Program-made: the position numbers and the translations under genes | Assembly: GCF_008370045.1 (NCBI RefSeq) | Contig: NZ_VOBN01000018.1 | Coordinates: 57,394-121,393, forward strand | DNA length: 64,000 nt | Direction of reading: 5' to 3' | DNA from: Pseudomonas sp. ANT_J12 | GTDB taxonomy: Bacteria > Pseudomonadota > Gammaproteobacteria > Pseudomonadales > Pseudomonadaceae | The notes under the pieces: generated by a model | Seen by the model: only the letters and a program-made list of their open reading frames with translations | Told to the model about the DNA's origin: nothing | Database searches by the model: none | In this document: positions 1 to 8,014 of the stretch, in pieces | Position numbering within the stretch: the first letter of the stretch is position 1 | Layout of the letters: every line of letters begins with the position of its first letter

Positions 1-1
1 A

Positions 2-481
2 GATCCGATTGGGTTGATAGGTGGGTTGAACTTTTATCAGTACAACCCAAATGCAATTGGTTGGATCGACCCCCTCGGTTTATGTCGGCGCGGCAATAGC
101 GCCACAAAGAACCACATGGACGGAATTAGAAATAACTTCATGCGCGATAATCCAAGCGCCACTCATACAGCAGGCGGTAGACATTCAGTAACACGTATAG
201 AGCAACCAGAAACATACCTTAGGCCATTGATACCCAATATTAGAAAAGGTGCTTCTTATACAGACATGACCTTTAAAGATGCCAAGCTCCGTACAGTGTA
301 TGTGCAGACAGTAGACAAAGGCTCTATTAATGGAATGAGTCGGCGAGAATGGGATAATGCGATCAGAATAACAAAACAGGACCCAACCGCCATTGTCATT
401 ACTGTACCCAAAGGAATTACCCCGCCACCCGGCGCATTAAACACGGCAAATATGAAGCCGGGCGTAGTGAATATAAGGTGA
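2..481 (+). CDS. Rhs-family polymorphic toxin, C-terminal end (5' end outside window)
   Basis: The reading frame is open from base 2, so this is the tail of a gene that begins before the window. The first ~28 residues carry the end of the Rhs core: DPIGL, then GGLNFYQYNPN and the terminal WIDPLGL block, where Rhs shells end and the variable toxin tip begins. The remaining ~130 residues are the tip. I do not recognise its family. It contains a TAGGRHSV stretch and a conserved-looking VYVQTVDKG...GMSRREWDNA region. Rhs tips are usually nucleases or other enzymes injected into rivals, often by type VI secretion, but no activity can be assigned here. Base composition becomes clearly AT-richer after the DPLGL border, as is usual for exchanged tips. 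The stop overlaps the GTG start of the next gene. Confidence 0.85.
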   Translation, partial: DPIGLIGGLNFYQYNPNAIGWIDPLGLCRRGNSATKNHMDGIRNNFMRDNPSATHTAGGRHSVTRIEQPETYLRPLIPNIRKGASYTDMTFKDAKLRTVYVQTVDKGSINGMSRREWDNAIRITKQDPTAIVITVPKGITPPPGALNTANMKPGVVNIR

Positions 482-1080
482 AGAGCATGCCAAACAAAAC
501 CATGACAATTGAAACATTTATGACAGAAAACGATGAAAAGAATTTTTCCATACTGCTAAAAAGTGAAATTCCACAGATAACTTTTATCGACGACTTTGTA
601 TGGAGCACGCCTAGCCCGCCATTCCACGACACCTTATCACAATGCAAGGGCTGGGCCGGTTCCAATGCCGCGATCCTAAATGAAATGATACTTTCATCCA
701 GGGACTACAAGAAAACCATGGTGATCCCACACCAAAGTGGTTCTGGCTTTATCGGAGGGACAATCGGAAAAGGGCTCATTCAATTCCATCGTTCATATGA
801 GGCGGGTTATGCGAAGAATTGCCTTCGAAATGGGAGACTCGCAGCATCGTACGATCCGGAAACCGACCCAGAAACTGATATTTTTGTAAAAACTGTCTGG
901 CGTCTATTTAAGAAGCACGCATTAAAAGTTCATTTAGTAAACATGAATAACGGCCAAATTCATGATAAACCCGAGAAAAGATTTTTTTCCTGGCCTGACG
1001 CAGTAGAAAAATATGATGGCAAAAACGGAAATTATTTAACAAACACAGCAATGACTTACTTTATAACTCGAAGGAATTAA
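478..1080 (+). CDS. Probable immunity protein for the preceding Rhs toxin
   Basis: A 200-residue soluble protein without signal peptide or membrane segments, starting GTG at 478 inside the toxin stop codon; an in-frame ATG at 487 is an alternative start. I do not recognise the family. The call rests on position: a small AT-rich gene translationally coupled to the 3' end of an Rhs toxin is almost always the cognate immunity gene that neutralises the tip in the producing cell. Codon use (many AAA, ATA, TTA) is unlike the GC-rich core genes nearby, which fits exchange together with the toxin tip. An unrelated cargo gene cannot be excluded. Confidence 0.65.
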   Translation: MKSMPNKTMTIETFMTENDEKNFSILLKSEIPQITFIDDFVWSTPSPPFHDTLSQCKGWAGSNAAILNEMILSSRDYKKTMVIPHQSGSGFIGGTIGKGLIQFHRSYEAGYAKNCLRNGRLAASYDPETDPETDIFVKTVWRLFKKHALKVHLVNMNNGQIHDKPEKRFFSWPDAVEKYDGKNGNYLTNTAMTYFITRRN

Positions 1081-1172
1081 TATCTCTTTGGAAAATCACC
1101 TTCGCATCATGCTGTGAACCCAAACTCTGTCGCATTCAGTAGGCGAGTGATCACCACGCCCCCAGTTGGAGG

Positions 1173-1790
1173 ATCCAGCAGCGTATTGATGCGCTAGGAC
1201 ATAAGTGCGTTTAGCTATGACGCTTATGGGCGTTTGCAACAGCTGAGCAATGAGAACGACGAAGCCTACCGGTTTGAGTGGGATGTGCTGGATCGCCTCT
1301 CCGTCCAGGTCGATCTGGACGGCAGCTACCGCGTCTATCACTACAACGCCGTGGACGATATTACTGGGACTGACGCTCACCCCACGCCTGCGCCGGAACC
1401 GCGTAACACTTACGAGGACGGCCCGCCGCCGAGCGAGTCAGACGCTCCGATCAAACATCGCTTCGCCCGCGATGCGGTGGGCCGGTTGCTGCGTAAAACG
1501 ACTGACGATGGGGTTACCGACTATGCCTATGATCCCGCTGACAACCTGCTGGCGATCAGCTTCAGCCATCGCAACGGCGAACAGCAGCAACTGAAATTCC
1601 GCTATGACGCCCTCGCGTCAGATGCTCAGCGAAAGCAGCGATGCCGGTCAGTTGCAATACGCTTACGACGCCCTCGGCAACCTGGAACCCCTAACCCTGC
1701 CCGACCAGCGCCAACTCAACCACCTGTATTACGGCAGCGGTCACCTGCATCAACTCAACCTCAATGGCCGGGTCATTAGCGATTTCGAGC
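1173..1790 (+). pseudogene. Rhs YD-repeat fragment, broken by frameshifts
   Basis: Remnant of the YD-repeat shell of an Rhs protein. It starts as QQRIDALGHK (frame of base 1173), continues after a shift as FSYDAYGRLQQLSNEN (frame of 1201) through YDPADNLLAISF, and shifts again near 1605-1620 into SSDAGQLQYAYDALGNL and LYYGSGHLHQLNLNGRV (frame of 1604). At about 1787-1793 it stops being Rhs shell and runs straight into a PAAR-like segment. No start codon, export signal or toxin end is present. It lies downstream of the complete toxin/immunity pair, as displaced older Rhs modules often do. Confidence 0.8.
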
Positions 1791-2830
1791 GCGCGACAAG
1801 ACTACTTGCGATGCTGCCATCGACAGCGATGCCAATTTTTCTCCTAACGTTCGCATAGGTGGCGAGCCACTGACCGTGCGGGATATCCGCAATGGCAAAA
1901 GCAAGATCGCGCAATTCACCGGCATGTTGGCCAGCATGTTGATTTCGCGCAAAATCAAGCTTCGGCCGCGACCGAAAGGTAGCCCCAAACCGTGGTGGCG
2001 CATTGGGAGATGCAAGGGTAACCCTGTGTTTGTCTCAACCGGCGGCAAAATTCTTGGAGGCCCCGAAGACCTCGACTTCACCTTGCCGGGCCTGCTTCCC
2101 ATCGAATGGGCCAGAGGTTACGACAGCAACGACCTGCGCCGCGACGGCCTGTTCGGCATGGGCTGGAGCGTGCCCTATGAAGTGGAAATCCTGCGCGTGC
2201 CTCATCCCGAGGGTGGCGAATTGTGGATCTATGTCGACGAAGAAGGCACCCGCCTGGAACTGGGTCGGCTAAAGGCAGGTGATGCCTTCGTCAGCGTGCT
2301 GGACGGACTGGCGTTCTTTCAACTGGAAGACGGGCAGACCGTGGTCGAGGACATCTACACCGGCCTCTACCAAGTCTTCCAGACCGACCCGCACAACCCG
2401 AAACGCTCACGCTTGATCAAGCTGGGTGACCGTAATCTCAACACCTTGGGCTTGCTCTACGATCAAGCGGGCCGACCGCACTACATGTGCGACGATTTGA
2501 GCAAAACCACCGTTCGGCTGAGCTATGACACGCAGCACCCGAAACGGGTCAGCCAAGTGGCCCGACTCTACATCAAGCTTGGCGATAATCCGCATATCGA
2601 ACACACCGAAGTACTTGCCAGCTATCGCTACACCCAAAGCGGCCAGCTGCAGGACGTGCTCGATACCACCGGCCAGGTCTTGCGTAGCTTCACCTACACG
2701 GCGAATGGCTACCTCGACAGCCACACCCTGCCCAGTGGCGCGACTCTGCAGTATCAATGGCAACGCTTCGAAGTTCCCGCACAACGCCCTCAATCGGTGC
2801 GCGCAGACGGCGCCAACCCCCTTCTCAACC
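1789..2830 (+). pseudogene. PAAR/Rhs N-terminal fragment, truncated at both ends
   Basis: An open frame that begins in the second half of a PAAR-like repeat (ARDKTTCDAAI, then SPNVRIGGEPLTVRDI). It continues through the classical Rhs entry block GNPVFVSTGGKIL / EDLDFTLPGLLPIEWARGYDSND and about 250 residues of YD-type repeats (DVLDTTGQVLRSFTYTANGY). Homology ends near 2810-2830, where the sequence becomes the complement of a tyrosine integrase. The part after that in the same open frame, to 3129, is antisense read-through and not a protein. PAAR-Rhs proteins normally exceed 1,300 residues; only about 340 survive. The left junction with the previous Rhs fragment is a head-to-tail fusion not expected in a working gene. 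Confidence 0.8.
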
Positions 2831-3375
2831 ATGGCATAGCGAAACAACTGGTTGAGCCAGGTGCGGCATTTTTCTGCGGTGGTCATGGCTTTGCGCCGTT
2901 CAATCTTGCGCAGCACTTCCAGCACATGCTGGCGCGTAATCTGGACGATCGGCAGATCACCCAACCAAGGCAGGATGTCTTTGTTGAAGTGACGATCTAT
3001 CTGCGACAAGGTGCTCTGACGCCCGACCTTCAGGCTCAAGCCCCTGAACGCGCGCCAGTCTGTATAAACGCTACGAAAAGAGTTTTCCGTCGAGGCACTG
3101 GCTGCCAGTCGGGCTTCGCGTCGATTTGAACGTGGATCGACGCCCTGAGCGACCAGCGCACGCGCCTCGTCCCGCGCCGTGCGCGCTTCTTTAAGGCTGA
3201 CTGCCGGGTAAACACCCAGTGAAATGCGCGATTGCTTACCCAGCCAGTAGAAGCGGAAGTGCCATTGCTTGGCACCCTTGGGGCCCACGAACAGCGCAAG
3301 CCCGCCCGAGCCTTTGAGGGTGTAATTTTTACCGGAAGGTTTCGCCTGGCGAACGGCGGTATCGGTCAAGGCCAT
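2824..3375 (-). pseudogene. Tyrosine-type phage/island integrase, 3' truncated
   Basis: The N-terminal half of a P4-type integrase: the start MALTDTAVRQAKP, the DUF4102-like arm-binding domain with GGLALFVGPKGAKQW and RISLGVYPAVSLKEAR, and the start of the core-binding domain (LPWLGDLPIVQITRQHVLEVL, LNQLFRYAMVE). It stops after about 184 residues. The whole catalytic domain with its R..HxxR..Y residues is missing and replaced by Rhs sequence. Start chosen at the ATG complement at 3373-3375, 229 bases from the tRNA-Gly 3' end, the usual place for an island integrase relative to its tRNA target. The protein cannot recombine DNA. Confidence 0.85.
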
Positions 3376-3534
3376 GAGTACATCTCCCGTCTCGTAGGGT
3401 CGAGGAGATGTATATCGATGCCGGACCGGGACGTTCCACCCAAAAACCACTATGCCTGCTACCCGGATTCTATGTACTCAACAATGTACTTAAAAAACGT
3501 GGCTGGGGCCGGGTTTCGGCGGATCGCACTGGAA

Positions 3535-3558
3535 CGAAAAAAGACGCCGAAGCGTCTA
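3535..3558 (-). terminator. Intrinsic terminator downstream of tRNA-Gly
   Basis: On the minus strand, a GACGC-TTCG-GCGTC hairpin is followed by six T. It lies 46 bases beyond the tRNA-Gly 3' end and would end the tRNA transcript before the integrase remnant. Confidence 0.75.
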
Positions 3559-3603
3559 TTTCGCTAACCCCCAGCGCCCAGTGGACATCTGTGGATCAAT
3601 ATT

Positions 3604-3679
<76 letters not shown>

Positions 3680-3694
3680 GTCTTGGTGTGGCGC

Positions 3695-3722
3695 ATTCTA
3701 TAGAATCCAGAAGCCCCGTCAA
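3695..3722 (-). promoter_or_regulatory. Sigma-70 promoter of tRNA-Gly
   Basis: On the minus strand TTGACG (complement of 3717-3722) is separated by 16 bases from TAGAAT (complement of 3695-3700) and followed by a GC-rich discriminator, about 15 bases before the tRNA 5' end. This is a typical strong stable-RNA promoter layout. Confidence 0.65.
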
Positions 3723-3742
3723 CCCTTTGATTCAAAAAAGTT

Positions 3743-4303
3743 TTATTTCTTTTCAACGTCGGTCTTCAGATGCGGCCAGGCAGCCCGTAGATACTGGACC
3801 ATGGACCACAATGTCAGGCCTGCAGATACCAGCAACAAAGCGTAGCCGAACAGCACCCAGAACGAGAAGTCCGACGGGTTGGCCAGCAGGATGACCAACG
3901 CGAGCATTTGCGCGGCGGTTTTCCATTTGCCCAGGTTCGACACTGCGACGTGGGCGCGGGCGCCGAGTTCGGCCATCCACTCTCGCAGCGCCGAGACGAC
4001 AATCTCGCGACCGATAATGACCGCAGCCGGCAGCGTAAGCCACAGGTTGCCGTGTTCTTGCACCAGCAACACCAGCGCGACGGCTACCATCAATTTGTCG
4101 GCCACCGGATCGAGGAAAGCCCCGAATGGTGTGCTTTGTTCCAGGCGGCGGGCCAGGTATCCGTCGAGCCAGTCAGTGGCGGCGGCGAACGCGAAGACCG
4201 AACTGGAGGCCAGGTAGCTCCATTGGTAAGGCAGGTAAAACAGCAAAATGAAGATAGGGATGAGCAGGACGCGTAGAACGGTAATCAGATTAGGGATATT
4301 CAT
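3743..4303 (-). CDS. pgsA: CDP-diacylglycerol--glycerol-3-phosphate 3-phosphatidyltransferase
   Basis: An inner-membrane enzyme that joins CDP-diacylglycerol and sn-glycerol-3-phosphate to make phosphatidylglycerol phosphate, the committed step to phosphatidylglycerol and cardiolipin. The 186-residue protein has the complete CDP-alcohol phosphotransferase motif DG-x2-AR-x8-G-x3-D-x3-D at residues 47-69 (DGYLAR ... GAFLDPVAD) and several hydrophobic segments. The ATG at 4303 is preferred over the in-frame GTG at 4309 because MNIPNLITVLR is the usual family start. It lies 32 bases after uvrC on the same strand, in the standard gacA-uvrC-pgsA order of pseudomonads, and upstream of tRNA-Gly. Confidence 0.95.
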   Translation of the reverse strand: MNIPNLITVLRVLLIPIFILLFYLPYQWSYLASSSVFAFAAATDWLDGYLARRLEQSTPFGAFLDPVADKLMVAVALVLLVQEHGNLWLTLPAAVIIGREIVVSALREWMAELGARAHVAVSNLGKWKTAAQMLALVILLANPSDFSFWVLFGYALLLVSAGLTLWSMVQYLRAAWPHLKTDVEKK

Positions 4304-4335
4304 CGGCACAACTGGCTACGAGGTGAGTTGGCATT

Positions 4336-6159
4336 CTACTCGCTGTGCAGATTTGCATAAATCGACTCTGCGAGCTTTTTACTGATCCCGGGTGCTTTGG
4401 CGATCTCTTCGATGCTGGCACGAGACAGCTCCTGCAATCCACCAAAATGTTTCAACAAATCGCGCCGACGTGTCGGCCCGACACCTGCAACGCCTTCAAG
4501 CGTGGAGGTGCGGCGGGTTTTGCCCCGCCGTGCCCGGTGCCCGGTGATGGCAAAACGGTGGGCTTCGTCGCGAATCTGCTGGATCAAATGCAGCGCGGGG
4601 GAATCACCGCGCAATGTGAATTCGTGTGCAGCGTCATTCAGGTACAAGGTTTCAAAACCGGCCTTGCGCGTCGCGCCCTTGGCCACGCCCAACAGAATCA
4701 GGTCGGGCACTGCCAGTTCATTGAGCACGTCGCGGGCCATGGACAGCTGACCTTTACCGCCGTCCACCAGCAGGATGTCCGGAAGCTTGCCCTCGCCGTC
4801 CTTCAGCTTGCTGAAGCGCCGGGTCAGGGCCTGGTGCATCGCAGCATAGTCATCGCCCGGCGTCACGCCTTCGATGTTGTAACGACGGTAGTCGGACTTG
4901 ATCGGGCCTTCCGGACCGAACACCACGCAGGATGCCACGGTGGCTTCACCGCTGGAGTGACTGATGTCATAGCACTCCAGGCGCTGCGGTGGTTCATCCA
5001 GGTTCAGGACCTCGGCCAGTGCGTCGAAACGGGCCGCGACGTGCTGACGATTGGCCAGTCGCGCACTCAACGCCTGCTCGGCATTGGTGACGGCCAACTG
5101 TTGCCAGCGCGCACGCGTACCGCGAACCCGGTGACTGATGGACAATTCGCGACCGCGCAGCTCGTCGATGGCCGAGATCAGGACCGGGAAATCATCGTGA
5201 ACCACGTTGACGATCAACTCGCTCGGCAAATCCCGTTCAGGACTGCTGATGTAGTACTGGCCCAGAAACGCCGCCATGACTTCGGAAACGTCCTCTTCAA
5301 TCCCCACTTGCGGGAAGAAGTTCTTGCTGCCCAGCACCCGACCGCCACGCACGCTGATCAAATGAACACAGGCACCGCCCGGATTGATGAACGCGGCGAT
5401 CACATCGATGTCGCCCGTCCCGCCTTCCATGCTTTGCTGGTCCTGGACCCGACGCAGCAATGAAATTTGATCGCGCAATTCGGCTGCGCGCTCAAATTCG
5501 AGGTTGATTGCCGCCTCCTCCATTCCAGCAGACAGCTCGTCCGTCAGTGCATTGCTGCGCCCTTCAAGGAACATCACCGAGTGACGAACGTCCTCGGCAT
5601 ACACTTGCGGCTCCACGAGCCCGACACACGGCGCCTTGCAGCGTTTGATCTGGTATTGCAGGCAAGGTCGCGTGCGGTTCTTGTAGTAGCTGTCTTCGCA
5701 CTGACGAACGAAGAAGGTTTTTTGCAGCAGGCTCAAGCTTTCACGGATGGCGCCGGCACTGGGATAGGGACCGAAATACTTGCCCTTGGCCTTTTTCGCG
5801 CCACGGTGGATGCTCAGCCGAGGGAACTGGCCGTCGGAGAGGAAGACATACGGGTAGGATTTGTCGTCGCGCAGCAGGATGTTGTAGGGCGGACGCCATT
5901 CCTTGATCAGCGTCTGCTCAAGCAACAGGGCTTCGGTTTCGTTGGATGTGATCGTGGTTTCGACCTGAGCGATACGACCCACCAGCGCAGCCGTCTTGGG
6001 TGCCAGGCCGGTTTTGCGGAAATAGCTCGCCAGGCGTTTCTTGAGATTCTTGGCCTTGCCGACGTAAAGCAGGCGCGCGTCGCTGTCGAACATGCGATAG
6101 ACGCCAGGGCGCCCACTCACCGTCGACAGAAATGCACTCGGATCGAAGACTTCATTCAT
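4336..6159 (-). CDS. uvrC: UvrABC excinuclease subunit C
   Basis: Cuts damaged DNA on both sides of a lesion within the UvrBC complex of nucleotide excision repair. All domains are present in the 607-residue protein: N-terminal GIY-YIG nuclease (PGVYRMF ... LLYVGKAKNLKKRL, residues ~16-95) for the 3' cut, a UVR UvrB-binding helix pair (EFERAAELRDQISLLRRVQ, ~210-240), the RNase-H-like 5' nuclease domain, and C-terminal tandem HhH DNA binding (LEGVAGVGPTRRRDLLKHFG to the end). The length is normal. It starts 2 bases after the gacA stop, so the two are almost certainly cotranscribed, as known from other gammaproteobacteria. Confidence 0.97.
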   Translation of the reverse strand: MNEVFDPSAFLSTVSGRPGVYRMFDSDARLLYVGKAKNLKKRLASYFRKTGLAPKTAALVGRIAQVETTITSNETEALLLEQTLIKEWRPPYNILLRDDKSYPYVFLSDGQFPRLSIHRGAKKAKGKYFGPYPSAGAIRESLSLLQKTFFVRQCEDSYYKNRTRPCLQYQIKRCKAPCVGLVEPQVYAEDVRHSVMFLEGRSNALTDELSAGMEEAAINLEFERAAELRDQISLLRRVQDQQSMEGGTGDIDVIAAFINPGGACVHLISVRGGRVLGSKNFFPQVGIEEDVSEVMAAFLGQYYISSPERDLPSELIVNVVHDDFPVLISAIDELRGRELSISHRVRGTRARWQQLAVTNAEQALSARLANRQHVAARFDALAEVLNLDEPPQRLECYDISHSSGEATVASCVVFGPEGPIKSDYRRYNIEGVTPGDDYAAMHQALTRRFSKLKDGEGKLPDILLVDGGKGQLSMARDVLNELAVPDLILLGVAKGATRKAGFETLYLNDAAHEFTLRGDSPALHLIQQIRDEAHRFAITGHRARRGKTRRTSTLEGVAGVGPTRRRDLLKHFGGLQELSRASIEEIAKAPGISKKLAESIYANLHSE

Positions 6160-6161
6160 TT

Positions 6162-6803
6162 TCAGAGATTGGCATCGACCATGCCGTGACGAACCGCCAA
6201 CAGCGTCAGTTCAACGTCGCTGCTGATCGAAAGCTTTTCGAAAATGCGGTAACGGTAGGTATTCACGGTTTTCGGCGACAGGCAGAGTTTGTCGGAAATG
6301 ATCTGGACCTTCTGGCAGCCGACAATCATCAAGGCGATCTGGATCTCCCGCTCCGACAACGCGTCGAAAGGCGAATCGTTGGTCGGCTGGAACGACTTGA
6401 TTGCCAATTGCTGGGCGATCTGCGGGCTGATGTAGCGTTGCCCGGCAAATACCAGGCGAATGGCCTGGACCATTTCCGGCAAGCCTGCGCCCTTGGTCAG
6501 ATAACCCGCCGCCCCGGCCTGCAACAGCCGTGTAGGAAACGGATCCTCCTCGCACACAGTGACCGCGACGACTTTGATGTCCGGATGACTGCGCAGCAGT
6601 TTTCGCGTGGCCTCAAGACCGCCGATCCCGGGCATCTTGACGTCCATCAGTACCACATCAGGTTTCAACTCACGCGCCTTGAGCAGGGATTCCTCCCCTG
6701 ACTCGGCCTGGCCGACTACTTGCAGGCCATCGATGTCAGCCAGCATTCGTGTAATGCCTGTACGAACGAGATCATGGTCATCGACTACTAGCACCCTAAT
6801 CAA
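6162..6803 (-). CDS. gacA: GacA/UvrY response regulator
   Basis: Response regulator of the GacS/GacA system that switches on RsmX/Y/Z-type small RNAs and thereby secondary metabolism, exoenzymes and biofilm traits. The 213-residue protein has a receiver domain (VDDHD acidic pair, phospho-acceptor D54 in LMDVKMPG, K in TKGAG) and a LuxR-type HTH (LSEREIQIALMI ... SPKTVNTYRYRIFEKL). The frame extends upstream without a stop, but the TTG at 6803 is chosen: it gives the IRVLVVDDHD start and the 213-residue length known for GacA, and a GCGAGGTG ribosome site lies 7-12 bases before it. The sequence appears full length and intact; spontaneous gacA mutants are common in culture, so this matters. Confidence 0.96.
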   Translation of the reverse strand: MIRVLVVDDHDLVRTGITRMLADIDGLQVVGQAESGEESLLKARELKPDVVLMDVKMPGIGGLEATRKLLRSHPDIKVVAVTVCEEDPFPTRLLQAGAAGYLTKGAGLPEMVQAIRLVFAGQRYISPQIAQQLAIKSFQPTNDSPFDALSEREIQIALMIVGCQKVQIISDKLCLSPKTVNTYRYRIFEKLSISSDVELTLLAVRHGMVDANL

Positions 6804-6929
6804 GCAGACACCTCGCGATATGGTCGTATTGGGTTGCCGACACCTTAGCAAAAAGCGACTGGCAGACCTAGCGGCAAGCATCATATAAAAAGTTTCAATT
6901 CATCTTTTGAGGCTTGCCCTCTGTGTGTT

Positions 6930-7373
6930 TCAGCGACGAGGGGCATCGACTTCACCCTGCATTCTCAGGAAACACTCATCCTCGCCGACCACCTCCAGCC
7001 CCATTCGCCGATACAGCGCCTGCGCCGGATTATTTCTAAAGACCGTCAAGCGCAAGGCCGGCCGTCGTTCCGTCCGGACCATTGCCAATACCTGATCGAT
7101 CGCCCAGGAACCGGCTCCCTGCCCCCGGAAGGCGTCGGATATGTGCAGTTCGCGGATGTACAAGGCCCTGGCATCACGGCTCAGGCTGACATAACCCAGC
7201 GAAACGTCGCCCCGCACAATCAACCAGTTTTCTCTTCCCGCCCACGCCACATCAAAGGCCTCATCCAGCCAGGGCAGTTCGTACTGGATGTAGTAAGGCA
7301 ACATGTTTTGACAGGTCAGGCCCCGAGCGAAATCCAGATCCCGGGATGTCGCCGGACGTAATTGGTAAATCAT
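6930..7373 (-). CDS. GNAT family N-acetyltransferase
   Basis: A 147-residue cytoplasmic protein of the GCN5-related acetyltransferase fold, which transfers acetyl from acetyl-CoA to an amine. The acetyl-CoA pyrophosphate loop is visible as AFRGQGAGSWAIDQVL (residues ~85-100), preceded by the beta-4 strand ALYIRELHISD, and the C-terminal part shows NPAQALYRRMGLEVVGED, the usual Asn and Tyr region. The substrate cannot be read from sequence. It sits 126 bases before gacA on the same strand, but that gap contains the gacA leader, so it is probably a separate unit. Confidence 0.85.
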   Translation of the reverse strand: MIYQLRPATSRDLDFARGLTCQNMLPYYIQYELPWLDEAFDVAWAGRENWLIVRGDVSLGYVSLSRDARALYIRELHISDAFRGQGAGSWAIDQVLAMVRTERRPALRLTVFRNNPAQALYRRMGLEVVGEDECFLRMQGEVDAPRR

Positions 7374-7480
7374 TCAAGCCCCGCGATGATGACTGCATGT
7401 AGCGAAGCATCGAGTGTGTCACAACCCTCCCGGCACTCAAGCGATAGAAAACGCCGCCGGTGCCCGATAGCATTTTCTGA

Positions 7481-7510
7481 TTGAATCCGCCTACCGCCCT
7501 CTAGTAAGCT
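7481..7510 (+). promoter_or_regulatory. Possible promoter of the DAHP synthase leader
   Basis: TTGAAT at 7481-7486 is followed by TAGTAAGCT at 7502-7510. The spacing is 15 to TAGTAA or 18 to TAAGCT, so the fit is imperfect. It lies 25-50 bases before the leader-peptide start. Confidence 0.35.
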
Positions 7511-7534
7511 CGGCGCATTCATCGGAGACAGACC

Positions 7535-7663
7535 ATGTTCAACACCCCTTCTCAGCTTCTTACCGTCAGCGCCCTGCGCTCGGTGGCGGCTGCCCGGGTG
7601 AATGACGTTTGTGCTCCGGTCAGCTTTTATTTTGGGTATTGGTTTAGCCACTGGCGCGCCTGA
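7535..7663 (+). CDS. Aromatic-rich leader peptide (attenuation control of DAHP synthase)
   Basis: A 42-codon frame starting ATG at 7535 with a GGAG ribosome site 8-11 bases upstream, ending TGA at 7661-7663. The last 13 residues read SFYFGYWFSHWRA: three Phe, two Tyr and two Trp, so 7 of 13 are aromatic. Forty-seven bases after its stop lies a strong intrinsic terminator, then the DAHP synthase gene. Aromatic codons clustered just before a terminator are the hallmark of ribosome-mediated attenuation: stalling when charged aromatic tRNAs are scarce would prevent terminator formation. That codons for all three aromatic amino acids are mixed suits a gene feeding the common pathway. The regulation is inferred, not shown. 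Confidence 0.7.
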   Translation: MFNTPSQLLTVSALRSVAAARVNDVCAPVSFYFGYWFSHWRA

Positions 7664-7710
7664 TACCCACACGGCGCCCACTTTAAACGGGTCGCCACCA
7701 GAGAATTCTC

Positions 7711-7749
7711 AACCCCCGGTCGGCTCCCCGACCGGGGGTTTTGTTTTTT
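7711..7749 (+). terminator. Attenuator terminator before DAHP synthase
   Basis: A perfect 13-bp stem (7711-7723 with 7728-7740, AACCCCCGGTCGG arm) with a four-base loop is followed by TTGTTTTTT. It lies inside the untranslated leader between the aromatic peptide and the biosynthetic gene, so it acts as a conditional terminator rather than a gene end. Confidence 0.85.
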
Positions 7750-7813
7750 CAGCGTCCTGCCATCAGCTACCTACATTTTTAGCAACACCCCAGACAACTT
7801 GAGGATTCACGAC

Positions 7814-7966
7814 ATGAACTACGCCACTTATTACCGTCACGACAGCTTTACCGCCTGGCGATTTACCAGCCTCCGCTCGGGACAGCCTGCCGCCTCCGAT
7901 CGGTCACCCACAGGTGGCAAGCACACACACGCAGCCAATCCGGCCAATTGTCGAACACCCCAGTAG
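7814..7966 (+). CDS. Second aromatic-rich short frame in the same leader
   Basis: A 50-codon frame with ATG at 7814, preceded by TTGAGGA at suitable distance, ending TAG at 7964-7966, 48 bases before the DAHP synthase start. The first 17 residues (MNYATYYRHDSFTAWRF) hold three Tyr, two Phe and one Trp; the rest is polar and unremarkable. No T-tailed hairpin follows, but a small GCGGG/CCCGC hairpin (7977-7992) sits just before the ribosome site of the next gene. It could be a second regulatory peptide controlling translation, or a chance frame. Expression is unproven. Confidence 0.5.
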   Translation: MNYATYYRHDSFTAWRFTSLRSGQPAASDRSPTGGKHTHAANPANCRTPQ

Positions 7967-8014
7967 GGCCGAGTACGCGGGAACGAACCCGCTGCCAGCC
8001 CAGGAAGCCCGAAT

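Noticed and set aside
2407..2823. Extension of the integrase frame beyond residue 184
   Set aside because: This part is the complement of Rhs sequence and has no integrase motifs; it is read-through, not catalytic domain.
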